DNA of 64,000 nt from Mya arenaria (lineage: Eukaryota > Mollusca > Bivalvia > Myida > Myidae), in NCBI RefSeq assembly GCF_026914265.1, contig NC_069135.1:61246738-61310737 (forward strand), written 5' to 3'. The notes beneath the pieces are model-generated. The model had not been told where the DNA came from. It did not search any database and saw nothing but the letters and a program-made list of their open reading frames with translations. The translations under genes were made by a program, and so were the position numbers. This document shows positions 45,840-57,069 of this stretch, piece after piece (position 1 is the stretch's first letter; each line of letters starts with the position of its first letter).

Positions 45840-46616
45840 TTAAAGTCTGATATAACGTTTATATGAGTCAGATGACCAACGACCCAGTTAAGCGATGGCC
45901 TCTTTAGACATCCCGCTCGCCGAGAGGTCTGTTGCTCGTCCAATTCTGAAACTGTGGGACTGAAAAAATTGTGCATTATGCCCTGTGCAATTCAAGCATT
46001 TATGTAAGACTGCTGTTACTTGTTGTCGTGTGACTGGTTTGCCATTCCTATGTGAAAATGCAGCCACCCGTCTAAGTGCTACTGCCAAGTATTCTTGCAT
46101 TGCTCTGACAGGGCAGGGGTTTTGGGTTTCTTGCGGAATTTTAAGTGTTATGGGACCATTTTGGCTTGTTTTGGATTTTAATAGGGTTACTACAATATAC
46201 ATTGAATCAGGTGCAACTCGAATGTCTTCAACGCTGGCTTGGTTGCACAAACAGGCTTTGCTGGGCGATACTAATTCCCTTATCCTAAATAATCCAAAAT
46301 AAGCAAGACAAACACTTGCGCGGAATAGCCTGCTTTCATATAAATCATAACAAACAATATGCAGTACATCAATAATTGAAACGAGAATAGGCTTTGTAAT
46401 GGGCCGCCTGGCGTCTTTGACCTGTGGCATCGCTCGTGAATAGCCTTCGAGCAGCTTGTTAACAGCGAAAATATCAAGAATATTCGGAAAACTCTGTAAT
46501 TTATGATGAAAATTGATACTCCAAATTAAGTGCGTACTGTACCTGAAGCAAAATTTGCTTCGTGACAATATGCAATAAACAATATTATATGTTGCTTTGG
46601 TATGGGCCGTAAACAA
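45840..46616 (-). pseudogene. Tyrosine recombinase of the YR retrotransposon
   Basis: Motifs in order: LAYFGLFRIRELVSPSK (first catalytic Arg), FFQSHSFRIGRATDLSASGM (HxxR), then, past a TAA at 45888-45890, LGRWSSDSYKRYIRL with the nucleophile Tyr. Apart from this one nonsense codon just before the last motif, the domain reads through. Known: it inserts the circular DNA copy by recombination and so replaces an integrase. Confidence 0.88.
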
Positions 46617-46689
46617 GGGAGCTTATATTCGGAACGGAATCCCTCAAATGCGTTTAAAGAAGTATTATAAGTCGTTCTCGTGTTTTCTG

Positions 46690-47055
46690 TCACCGCGTTG
46701 TGCAAAAGGACATTGGCTCGGCGTTGAAGACCGTCAAAAAACGGTCCGGTACTTGCTGTGGCTCCGCATCCGCGTTTGGGGCCAACCGTCGGAATTTGGT
46801 CATCTGGAAGCGAGAAAGCGAGTCGGCAATCATGTTAACCGTTCCTGGTAAATGTAATGCCTTTACCATGATGTTAAACCGTAAGCATTTAAGCGTCAGG
46901 AGCCTAAGTGTGCACATAACTCGTTCTGATTTAGAAGACATCGCGTTAATTACGTGCACTACCGCAACATTGTCGCAATTAGGTCTTATTTTCATATTGC
47001 GAAGAAATGGTCCCCAAATAAAAATAGCCACTAAAATGAGAAATAACTCGAGCAC
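46690..47055 (-). pseudogene. RNase H region of the YR retrotransposon
   Basis: CDNVAVVHVINAMSSKSERV, LRLLTLKCLRFNIMVKALHL and VNMIADSLSRFQM fit the DIRS/Ngaro RNase H. The upstream start is diffuse, and the segment at 47079-47390 that links it to RT is frameshifted. Confidence 0.8.
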
Positions 47056-47399
47056 GGTTATATCTTTAGTTATGCCCTCTAAGCGCCAAACCTCGGGCTA
47101 TTTTGCGCATGCCCACTGTCCTCGGAAAAATATTCCAAATCCTGGACCCTGTCCGCCCGCGCTGTCTGTATATATGTTGGCATCATCATTTGATTGCCAA
47201 AAAAAGTCATGAAAAACAGAAACCCCATTGAAATTTTGAAAAAAAAACATAACCACATGGCAAGATCAAGTTTCATTGGTTTACGAACTCTTATTCGGTG
47301 GAATGGTTTTGAAACACCGCACGTGGCATTAATCAATCGTCTGCAGTAAGGTCGGCCTACCGGAATAGCACGACATCAAAAATTAAGAGAGCCTATCAG

Positions 47400-48310
47400 T
47401 TATTGTAGCTCCTTAAGTCTGACTTTTTGCTCTGACATAATATATTTGATCATTGAAACAAGCGCGTCTATTTTATCTTTTGGCTCTCTAACAGTCAGTT
47501 TATTTGAATCTAACTCTAGCCCGAGATAAATAATAATTTCTGTCGGACCTTCGGTTTTTTCTGTAGCCAATGGAACATTGAGGTCCTGCATAACTGAATG
47601 AAAAACTTGCATTAGTTGCCTGCATTGCTCGGTTGTTTTATCACCGCCAAGAAAATCGTCTAAATAATGAATGAGCTCACCGGAAGTTATTTTGGTCTTA
47701 ACACAATGTTCGAGAAAGGTGCTAAACTTTTCAAACGTTGCGCAACTAATAGATGCACCAAATGGAAGGGTCTTATCAAAATAATAGCTATCCCTAAACT
47801 GAAATCCCAAAAGCTCAAAATCTTCAAGGCGGATGGGCAATAATTTAAATGCATTTTTAATGTCCATTTTGAAAAGTTTACACCCCTTTCCCAAATTTTG
47901 AATCAGCTCAACCGCCTTGTCGAAACTTGTGTATTGTACAGAGGTTAATAACTGGTCTGTATAACCATTGATAGATATGCCCTCTGGATATGATAAATGA
48001 TGTATCATTCTAAATTCGCCGTTGGATTTTTTGGCACAAGGCCAATTGGTGACACAATAACATTTTTAAAAGGCTTATTACTAAAAGGTCCGGCGACACG
48101 ACCGCACGACACTTCTTTGTTTATTTTTTGTTGGACAAGATGCGGGTTTGGGGCAACTGATTTCAATTTTTTAGCCTTTCGTTCCTACCTAGGGCCTGTA
48201 TATTGCAAATTGAAACCGAATGTAAAACCGTCTAGAATAAATTTTGAAAGATTATCATCATAGTTAAGCAAGTATTGGTTCAAAAAACCTAAATGAACTG
48301 GTGAAGGTGC
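47400..48310 (-). pseudogene. Reverse transcriptase of the YR retrotransposon
   Basis: The main open frame is 48008-47400: MIHHLSYPEGISINGYTDQ, CKLFKMDIKNAFKLLPIRLE (first Asp), LPFGASISCATFEKFSTFLE, then LIHYLDDFLGG with an intact YxDD. Upstream in another frame, to about 48300, lies HLVQQKINKEVSCGRVAGPF and IVSPIGLVPKK, so one frameshift separates the start. The catalytic residues are all present. Confidence 0.9.
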
Positions 48311-48316
48311 CAAATC

Positions 48317-49320
48317 TTAAACGTTATTGTTGCATGGCATTTGACCCCATCTGGTTGTGATTACGTCCGTTACGTCCGAAAACAGCTGGGCTGAATTAAG
48401 GTCGCGGACGAAAAAAGGAGGACGGCGTGCTACCTGCCCTTTGATTGCATTTAACCGCCGGGTGGGTTTGCCGACACATACGTTGGCAAACTTACAATTG
48501 TTCCAATTGCATGTTCCAGCATTGTAAAAATTACAAGTTGGCATTGGATGATTCGATGTTCTTTGTCCGCCACCTACCGGTCTTAATTGTATGCAGCGCC
48601 ACCAAAGATCGTTATTAATGGTGGCCCAGGATGACGGAGCAATAGCTTGCCTTAACCTAAATTGCTCATCGTATGTGCGCCACGCGGTTCCGCCTTGACG
48701 CAAGGCACATTCGCGGAAGCGCCACATGTATTGCAGCAGTTCCTGCGTTTTTCCCTTGTTTTGTTCCGCGGTTATGTAAACGGAAATGGAAATTATGAAG
48801 GCATCGGTCCACTTTTCTACCGTCTGGATTTTTCCCTACATTCTTTTGCCCTTGTTTCAAGTCGACCGTTCGCGAAACAAAAAGTGACGAACCACTAACG
48901 AATTCCGACAACTCAATCGAACCATTGAGTAACAATGCCAAGTTGACAAACTCACCCTTCATGATCTGATTACGAATCTGGTCTGGAACATGGGCGGAAA
49001 CATCGTCAACTGCAAGGCGAATTCGTGCGGGGGCATTAGGGAAAACCAAAGGACATGATATTTGTAGGTTGGATGGTAATTGAAAGGAATATTATCGCTT
49101 AAAGATTGGAGAGGGGTGTCATTAAAAGTAGGGACAGAAGGTACAGGGGCATCAGAGACGGAGGGTTGGTGCAACATTACTGGAGAAATTAATCCCGATT
49201 CCTGTATTATTTGCTCAAAATCAACGGTGTTTTTACCTTTTTCACTGCTGTCCAGGCTTGGGATATCCGCTAATTGCACCTCCGTCCTCCGCCTCTTGAC
49301 CCCTCGACCTCTTCCCGGTA
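48317..49320 (-). pseudogene. Gag-like protein of the YR retrotransposon, CCCH finger
   Basis: Three overlapping frames. 49279-48959 is an acidic N-terminus (MQLADIPSLDSSEKGKNTVD). 49049-48666 is a middle part (ARIRLAVDDVSAHVPDQIRN). 48727-48317 is the C-terminal part with AWRTYDEQFRLRQAIAPSSW and a CCCH finger (CNFYNAGTCNWNNCKFANVC). Frameshifts near 49000 and 48800. The CCCH finger in place of CCHC knuckles is a feature I associate with this type of element in invertebrates. Confidence 0.75.
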
Positions 49321-49600
49321 TGGTGAATGTAGAAAGAGCTGGATTTAGTTGGATCTTAAATGTGTCTAAGAATTTTCCAAGAATTATTGGCCTCTTACTT
49401 TAGCATTCGTCACGAGAAGGACCGAGATCGCGATGCGCATCCGCGATATTCGCGCGTGAACAACCGAAGCGTACCGAACAGCTTAGTGACCACGGCGTCC
49501 TGCTATTTCGGCAAAAATAAATAATTAAATAATAATTATTTATATCCAGCAATAATTATTTATTATTTTTTTTATCTTTGTCCCTTCTTCCTCCTCCTTG
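49321..49600. other. 5' side of the YR element; no coding feature
   Basis: GC-rich segment at 49400-49500 (ATCGCGATGCGCATCCGCGA), probably the element's 5' terminal region, followed by AT-rich sequence. Confidence 0.4.
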
Positions 49601-51000
49601 CTTCCTCTATCGTCGTCTTTCTTTCTGTCACTCTGTCCTACTCTACCCCACCCCCTCCCTCTCTCACCCCATATCTCTATCTCTCTCTCATTTTGCTAAC
49701 ATTTTTTTATCCAAACGTGTATTATAATCTATTTGTATACAAGAGAACGGCGAAATGACGCTTTAAATGAAAACCAAAAAATACCCATCCAACTTAAATG
49801 AAATAAAGGGAAATTATATCATGTTGTTAACTATTGTTAAATATTGTGAACGCGAAATACAATTTAAAAAATGAAATTGAAGACCTTGAAGGGTCACCTT
49901 ATAGGTTCATACAAATAGTTTTTAGTTGTTATGCTTTAAAATGTTTGAATTATTTGACTCTTATGATCAAGCCAAATAAAAAAGACTAAGATTAGTTCAC
50001 CGATAAATTAATTAAAGTCTTTCTAAAGGGGTTTTATTTAGATATATATGTTGCCACATCCAAAAGATGCCAATTCTATTAACGTTTATAGTGACCTCAT
50101 AACTTTATTGTCAATCCGTATTTATTTGAGTATTTTAGGTCAAACGTCGAGGTCAAATGTCCACTTCTAAGAACATTATATACAAATTTTGGTTGGACTG
50201 TTTAATGGCCGTACGGTACGTTTACTTGATTACGAAGTATCTATATTTTGTTTATTTAACTCAAAGGCTTTTAAGCTGCACTTTCACAGATTTAACGTTT
50301 TGACATATATTTTTATCATTTTTTGTCTTGGAACGAGCCAATTTTTGCGAAAACCATAGAAACCAGTTATATAAGACTGCTGACAAAAATAGATTGCAGA
50401 TTTGTTTATTTAAGTTTAAAATTGTGTAAGTAACGGTTTAAGCCATTACACATTATTTTCTTACGGAAAAATGAAAATTTACAATCTAATTTTTTTGTCA
50501 GCAATCTTATAACATTGGTTTGCAGATATTTACGCAAAAAATTGCACTTTCCAAGACAAAAAATAACTAAGTTGTAAAAATGGTATATATGTGGGAGTGC
50601 AGCTTTGAAAATGTCTTTTATAGGGAAGGTAATTTAGAAAGGAAATACTAGTCTCCATTTTTTTTATTTTTGAAACTCACAACTTAAGCAAAAGTTAATC
50701 AAGAAATAGTTGACAGAATTGTACAGTATATAAAATCTTCTTACACAATATGCAGAGCACTGTTCACTGTATTGTCCAATGCCCGTTGTTCGACAAATTT
50801 AGTTCGATGTGGACCGGCTTCCAAATGTATTCCGACTAAAAAACATTCATTAATATACTAGCCTTTAAAAACAAAACAACTTCCTGTTTATAATTACCTG
50901 ATTGTAATGAAAGGCAAATTACCGTTTTCGCTAAGTGACTTGCTAAGTGTTTTTGCCCCTTGATAATTAATAAAAGTACTTCACTTCATCATACTACAGG

Positions 51001-53740
51001 TTGCAGTTTCGCATATTCGTGAGATGGCAGAGGCCATAAACATAGGTGTCAGTTTTGCATATTCACCCGATTGCTTAAGTCTTACACAAATGTTATAGTT
51101 AAGAACTTTAACCAAACGACCGAGGTCATACACATAGGTGGCAGTTACGAACATTTACCCGGCCAGTACGGTAATACTCACAAACTCGAAAATTCATCTG
51201 ACGGCCAAGGTCACACTCAAGTAGCTTCGCAAATTCATTTTCTACCGATGGCCGAGGTCGTTCACACAGATGGCAGTTTCGAACATTGACCCGATCACTG
51301 AGGTCATACGCACAGATATTTTCGCACCTACCCCCGAAGACCGAGGTTATGCACACAGGAGGCAGTTTTGCACTTTCACCCTATGGCCGATTTAATACAC
51401 ACAGCTAGCAGGTTTGCACTTTCACAAGATGTCTGAGGTCGTACACACAGGTGGCAGTTTCACCCTTTCATCAGATGGCCGAGGTCATCCACACAGGCGA
51501 CAGTTCCTCATTTTACCCGATGACCGAGGTCATACAAACTGGTAGCAGTTTCATTAGACGGCAGAGGTCATACACACAGCTGGCAGGTTTGAACTTTCAC
51601 TAGATGGCCGAGTTCGTACACACATGTGGAAGTTTTTCATTTTCACTTGATGACCGAGGATGTACAAACAGTTGGCAGTTTCGCACTATCTAACACAACG
51701 ATCACAGTTTCAAGCCTTCACCAAATTGCCGCAGTCATACTCACAGGTGGCAGTATCGCACTTTGACGAGCGATGTTATACAGAGTTGTCAGTTTTGCAT
51801 TTGAACAACAGGCGAGTTTATACACACAGGTGACTGATTCGTACTTTTTTCATATGACCGATAACATATACTCATGTGTCTGTTGGAACTTTCATCCAAT
51901 AGTGGAGGACATATACTCAGGTGTCAGTTTGGCACTTTCATCCTCTAGTGGAGGACATACACTCAGGTGGCAGTTTGGCACTTTCATCAAATAGTGGAGG
52001 ACATACACTCAGGTGTCAGTTTGGCACTTTCATCCAATAGTGGAGGACATAAACTCAGGAGGCAGTTTCGCACTTTCAACCAATAGTGGAGGACATACAT
52101 TCAGGTGTCAGTTTGGCACTTTCATCTAATAGTGGAGGACATACACTCAGGAGGCAGTTTCGCACTTTCAACCAATAGTGGAGGACAAACATTCAGGTGT
52201 CAGTTTGGCACTTTCATCTAATAGTGGAGGACATACACTCAAAAAGCAGTTTCGCACTTTTATCCAATAGTAGAGGCCATACACACAGGTGTCAGTTTGG
52301 CACTTTTATCAAATAGCTAAGAACAAACACGAAGCTGGCAGTTTCGCACTTCCATTCAATAGCTAAGGACATACATACAGGTGTAGCAGATTAGCATTTT
52401 ACCACATGGCCGAGTACATACATAAAGGTGGCAGTTTCCTACTTCCATCAGATGGTCAAGGTCAGACACACTGGTGGCAGTTTCCAACTTTCATCCGATA
52501 GCCAAGGACATATACACAGGTGACAGTTTCGCACTTTCACTATATGGCCGAGGACATACACGCAGGTGGCAGTTTCGCACTTTCATCAAATGGCCGAGGT
52601 CGTACACACTGGTGGAAGTTCCGCACTTTCATCCGATAGCCGAGGACATGCACACAGGTAGCCGTTTCGCATTTCAATCCGATTGTCGAGACCACACACA
52701 CAGGTGTCAGTTTCACACTTTCACCAAATAGCCGATAACATACACACCGGTGGCAGTTTCGCACTTTCATCAATTAGCCGCGGCCATACTCACAGGTGGC
52801 TGTTTAGCACTTTCCGCAGATAGTCAAGGACATACACACAGATGGCTGTTTAGCACTTTCCGCAGATAGTCAAGGACATACACACAGGTGGCTGTTTAGC
52901 ACTTTCCGCATATAGTCAAGGACATACACACAGGTGGTTGTTTCGCACTTTCCGCAGATATTCAAGGACATACACACAGGTGGTTGTTTTGCACTTTAAT
53001 CAGATAGTCGAGGACATACCCACAGATGGCGGTTTTGCACATTCATCAGATAGCCGAGGTCAGTCGCATAGTTGGCAGTTTTGCACTTTCCTCAGATAGC
53101 CGATATTTGGCAGTTTCTCAATTTCATTAGATAGCCGAGGTCATACACACATGAGACAGTTTCGCACTGTTTTAAGATAGCAGAGAACATACAAACATGT
53201 GTCAGTGTCGCACTTTCATTACATAGCCGAGGTCAAACACACAGAAGACAGTTTCGCACTTTTTTCAGGTAGCCGAGAACATATACACAGGTGTCAGTTT
53301 CGAAATTTCATCCGATTGTCTAGGCCACACACGCAGGTGTCAGTTTCGCACTGTCACCAACTAGCCGAGGTCATACACACAGATGGCACTTTCGCACTTT
53401 CACCAAAAAGCCGAGGCTATACTCACAGGTTGCAGTTTCGCACTTTCACCAAAAAGCCGAGGCTATACTCACAGGTTGCAGTTTTTCACTTTAATCCGAT
53501 AGCCGAGGACATACGCACAGGTAGTTGTTTCGCACTTTCATCAATTAGCTGAGGTCATACACACAGATGGCAGTTTTACACTTTTATCATATGACCGTGG
53601 TTATACAAACCGATTGCGGCTTTGCACTTTTATTATACAGTGCAGGTAATACACACTGGTCTCATTTCCGCATTTTTACCCGTTGCTATCACCCATAAAG
53701 TCACGCTGTGGCCGAGGACAGTTGCATAAGTGGCAGTTTC
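51001..53740. repeat. 46-bp minisatellite, expanded array (about 59 units)
   Basis: The unit reads TAGCCGAGGTCATACACACA, then GGTGGCAGTTTCGCACTTTC and ATCAGA, 46 bases. Subfamilies are spatially grouped: an AGTGGAGGACATACACTCAG type at 51890-52260 and a GGTGGCTGTTTAGCAC type at 52790-52960, each repeated in a row, which shows local expansion. Open frames inside are by-products. Confidence 0.92.
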
Positions 53741-54099
53741 ACCCATTTTTATCGGATGGCCAAGGTTTCGTCGACCTGACCTTCGTTATTATCATTCCCC
53801 CCTCCCACATCATCGGCCAATCCCAAGACATGCAATGAATATTTAACATATATTGAACAAATGTTAAACACCCAAATGAATCGAAACAAATTACTATACT
53901 CGGGCCGAAAAAAGGTGGAACCAAAAATAACCTTGCTGACACTGTAAATGTCACTTTTTTATGATTTTTTGTATTAACTTGCCCAGCTTTTTATCTGAAA
54001 ACAGCCTTACCGGAATGAGTTGAGAAGTGATTTTCAAATGCAGGTCTTAGACCCCCAAAGGCAGCTCAACATTCATCTTTAGATTATAGCCTACATTCT

Positions 54100-54279
54100 T
54101 AAGCGTACATGAGTATTTTAATTTTAATTTGATCATTGATTTTACCTGCAAATATAATGCGTGAGCGCGTACGTATATGGTGGAAGGGGCTAGCATGTGT
54201 TAGTATGTATGTGGGGGAGATGAAGTACGTGTTTGCATAAATGTGTGTGAGGGACAGGGGTTAGCATGTGTTCGTATGT
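54100..54279. other. GTGT-rich degenerate repeat
   Basis: Two or three imperfect copies of a segment with GTGTTAGTATGTATGTGGGG and GAGATGAAGT (54195-54300). No gene. Confidence 0.5.
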
Positions 54280-54920
54280 GTGTGGAGGGAGATGAAGTCC
54301 GTAAGCGCATACTTTCGGGGAGAGGGAGTGCAAGAGCCCGAAACAGTCTTAGCATATTTTGAACACGCCCAGAAGACCCAATCATACCATTTGCTCTTGA
54401 AATTATGATATATATGTTCCTCAAAGGAGAGCACTTTAACGAACAACAGGCTAAACAACTGCGTCATACAGTTTTGTAAATACATCGTATCGGAGTCCTC
54501 GAACAATCTTATATTTAGCAATCAGTAAACCTAGGGTTCGACTTGCACTCTGGGCAACAGACTTGACAGTAACATTTAGATCCACGTGTTCGTAATAAAC
54601 CGCACCAAGGCAAGTTATCTATCTACCGCTGTTAACTGACTAGAACCAGACACAAAATTATAAGTTGTACGTGATACTGAATTGGGTTTAAATGGACTAT
54701 TTTGCTCTTAGTAGAATTAACATGCATATTGATTATAATACCAGTCACCTAAGGCAGACAAATGTAACTGAATATCATCTGCGGACTCGGCTAACAGAAC
54801 AATGTCATCAGCATACATACCAATACAGACTCTGTCGTCATTAACAGGCACACCAACACCAAACGATTTGAGATCAATTGACAAATATATGGTGAACAAT
54901 GCTGGTCTATTTGTGTATTA
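54280..54920 (-). pseudogene. LINE reverse transcriptase fragment
   Basis: Minus strand. The clear part is 54899-54717 (IGMYADDIVLLAESADDIQL, with an intact YADD, preceded by DLKSFGVGVPVNDDRVC). It is followed down to about 54530 by decayed thumb sequence in several frames, and perhaps to 54280 by a remnant (RVQNMLRLFRALALP). A 5'-truncated, decayed non-LTR element lying inside the large duplication. No matching copy was seen in unit 2. Confidence 0.75.
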
Positions 54921-56461
54921 ATCATTCTCAGGTGACACATGGTAATTGGTGACACAAATATTTCCGACATCTGTTAATACTATTTATTCAAAGCACAAGA
55001 TGCAAGATACAGGACGCAATAATCTATAGCTAATTCGGGTACATGGTAACAAGACACATTAGTTCAATGAGCTAAAATAAGTTATCGCACATGTCAGCTT
55101 AACTAATATTAAACGTAGTTAAGCTTGAAAGAATGTGTTTATCACATCATTTCTGAAATGAAAGATATGGTCGGCTTTAAGTGGTTATTGGCCTATTTAG
55201 GCTAATGTTTTCTTATCATTGTTTGAGGGCTCTACATATTTTGGATTGTTCTGACCCTAGTCAGTAAATACACCTTCCCATTCCGATTTGTGGGTTTATA
55301 ATTTGTCAAACGGATGTCATATTATTATTACCATTATTATTACCATTGGCGCTGAAAGGAAAGTTAATATATGTATAATAATCTTGAATAACAAGTTCAA
55401 TTATTTCCTAAACTGTTATGCAAAAGAGGGAAAGCAAATATTGAAGATATTTAGTTGCTAAGGGGTGATTCATCTTACGTGATAACTAAAACTGATCATG
55501 TACATATGATAACGCCTGTTGAAACAAGCAAGATTTAATGTCACGTGTTCCTACTGTAATGCATTTGTACTGGATATCGACAATATTATCAAATAGTAAA
55601 GCGTAGAGACCGGTATGTGTTGCAGTTCAAACTGATTGATCAGGTACAAAAGATAACGCGTGTCACAGTTTAAACTGATTTTCTCATTTTCGCCAAAACA
55701 ATGATTTAAATAAGGACATTGCCGCAGTTGCATTCATTTTCAATAAAAATTTAAATCCACGAAATGTACAAGATCAGTGGTGACTGCTTCTTTCAATCTC
55801 CTTAAAATGCTGAATTATATTTTATTCTATTCTATTTTAATATATTATATAATGTTCTATTCTATTTTATTATACGTTTTCTATTCTATTTCATTATATT
55901 CAATACTTTTCTATACTAATCTATTATATTTTAGTGTTATTTATTACGTTATGTCATGTTCTAAAACATTAAAACGCGTTTAATTATGTTGCAATGTGTA
56001 ATGATCTGTCTCATTCACTTTCTTACAAACAAATTGGTATTTAAGTTCTGAAAAACGACGGTTTAAATAATACTTGTATAGGGAAGTTCATTCAGATTTA
56101 TACGAAAATCCTGTCTCCAATTTCGATCATTTTGAGTCATAAACTATGGGTCAAGTCATCTGAGAAATACTTGTAAGAATTAAAGAGAATATAATGTATC
56201 TACTTACACAATATGTGTATACGTTTACAGTATTATCCAATTTTTGTGTTTCGACAGATAAGGTTCGGTGTGGACGGGATACCACATGAATTTTGTCTCA
56301 AAAAACAAAACTTCATGAACAGACAAGCCTTTTGAAAACGAAACTAACAACTTCCTGTCGATAACTTCCTGATTGTAATGAAAGGGAATTACCCATCTAA
56401 GTTTGAGTAATGTTAATATTTTGCTTTACTGCGCCTTGATGAATAATCAAAGTTATTTCAT
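54921..56461. repeat. Non-coding flank of unit 1, related to 58980-60415
   Basis: Shared landmarks: GGTGACACAA, AAAGATATGGTCGGCTTTTA, TATTTAGTTGCTAAGG, AATAGTAAAGCGTAGAGACC, a TATTCTATTCTAT-rich run (55815-55930; 59780-59910), and CGACAGAT(A/T)AGTTCGGTGTG. No gene recognised. Confidence 0.75.
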
Positions 56462-57066
56462 CAAGGTCATACAGATAGGTTAACTTTTGCACCCTTACCG
56501 ATGGACGAGGTTACACAAACAGGTGGTAGTTTTGCAATTTAAACCAACGGCCGAGGCCAACAAATAAACGGCAGTTTCGCACTTTTACCCGATAATCGAG
56601 GTCATACAAACATTTGGCAGTTTTACACTTTCACCCGATAATCGAGGTCATACAAACATTTGGCAGTTTTACACTTTCACCCGATAATCGAGGTTATACA
56701 AACATGTAGCAGTTTAGCCTTTTCATTTGATACTCAAGTTCATACAAACATGTGGCAGTTTTACACCTTTACCCCAAACTCGAGTTCATACAAAACGTGG
56801 CAGTTTTACACCTTTACCCGATAATCGAGGTCATACAAACATGTGGCAGTTTTACACCTTCACCCGATAATCGAGCACATACAAACATTTGACAGTTTTA
56901 CACTTTCACCCAATAATCGAGCACATACAAACATTTGGCAGTTTTACACTTTCACCCGATAATCGAGGTCATACAAACATGTGGCAGTTTTACACTTTCA
57001 CCCGATAATCGAGCACATACAATCATTTGGCAGTTTTACACTTTCACCCGATAATCAATGTCAAAC
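56462..57066. repeat. 46-bp minisatellite, second array (about 13 units)
   Basis: Same period and family as 51001-53740, but a distinct subtype: CCCGATAATCGAGGTCATAC, then AAACATTTGGCAGTTTTACA and CTTTCA. Units near 56590-57000 are almost identical, so this subtype expanded here independently. Confidence 0.92.
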
Positions 57067-57069
57067 AAA

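Larger units (their letters stand above)
45265..49320 (-). mobile_element. Ngaro-like tyrosine-recombinase (YR) retrotransposon
   Basis: Minus-strand order: Gag with CCCH finger, RT, RNase H, tyrosine recombinase, SGNH hydrolase. Known: RT plus YR without integrase or protease defines the DIRS/Ngaro order, and a hydrolase domain near the 3' end is reported for Ngaro. The frames are long, and the core motifs of RT, YR and hydrolase are present, with a few disabling stops. Terminal repeats were not located, so the limits are those of the coding part. Confidence 0.85.
49600..57066. repeat. Large tandem duplication, unit 1
   Basis: Collinear with 57070-60660 (unit 2). Each has a CT-rich tract (49600-49690; 57085-57152), a flank containing GGTCGAGGTCAA and TTGGTTGGACTG (about 50145-50200; 57405-57455), the ACTTCCTGTTTATAA and CTGATTGTAATG motif (50880; 57830), a 46-bp array (51001-53740; 57880-57960), a TTCGTTATNA flank (53760-54100; 57970-58290), a GGTGACACAA block (54940; 58990) and a final 46-bp array. 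Unit 1 is about 7.5 kb and unit 2 about 3.6 kb. Most of the difference is array length. Confidence 0.82.

Noticed and set aside
51001..53740. CRISPR-like regularly spaced repeats
   Set aside because: The whole 46-bp period is repetitive, with no unique spacers, and the genome is eukaryotic. It is a minisatellite.
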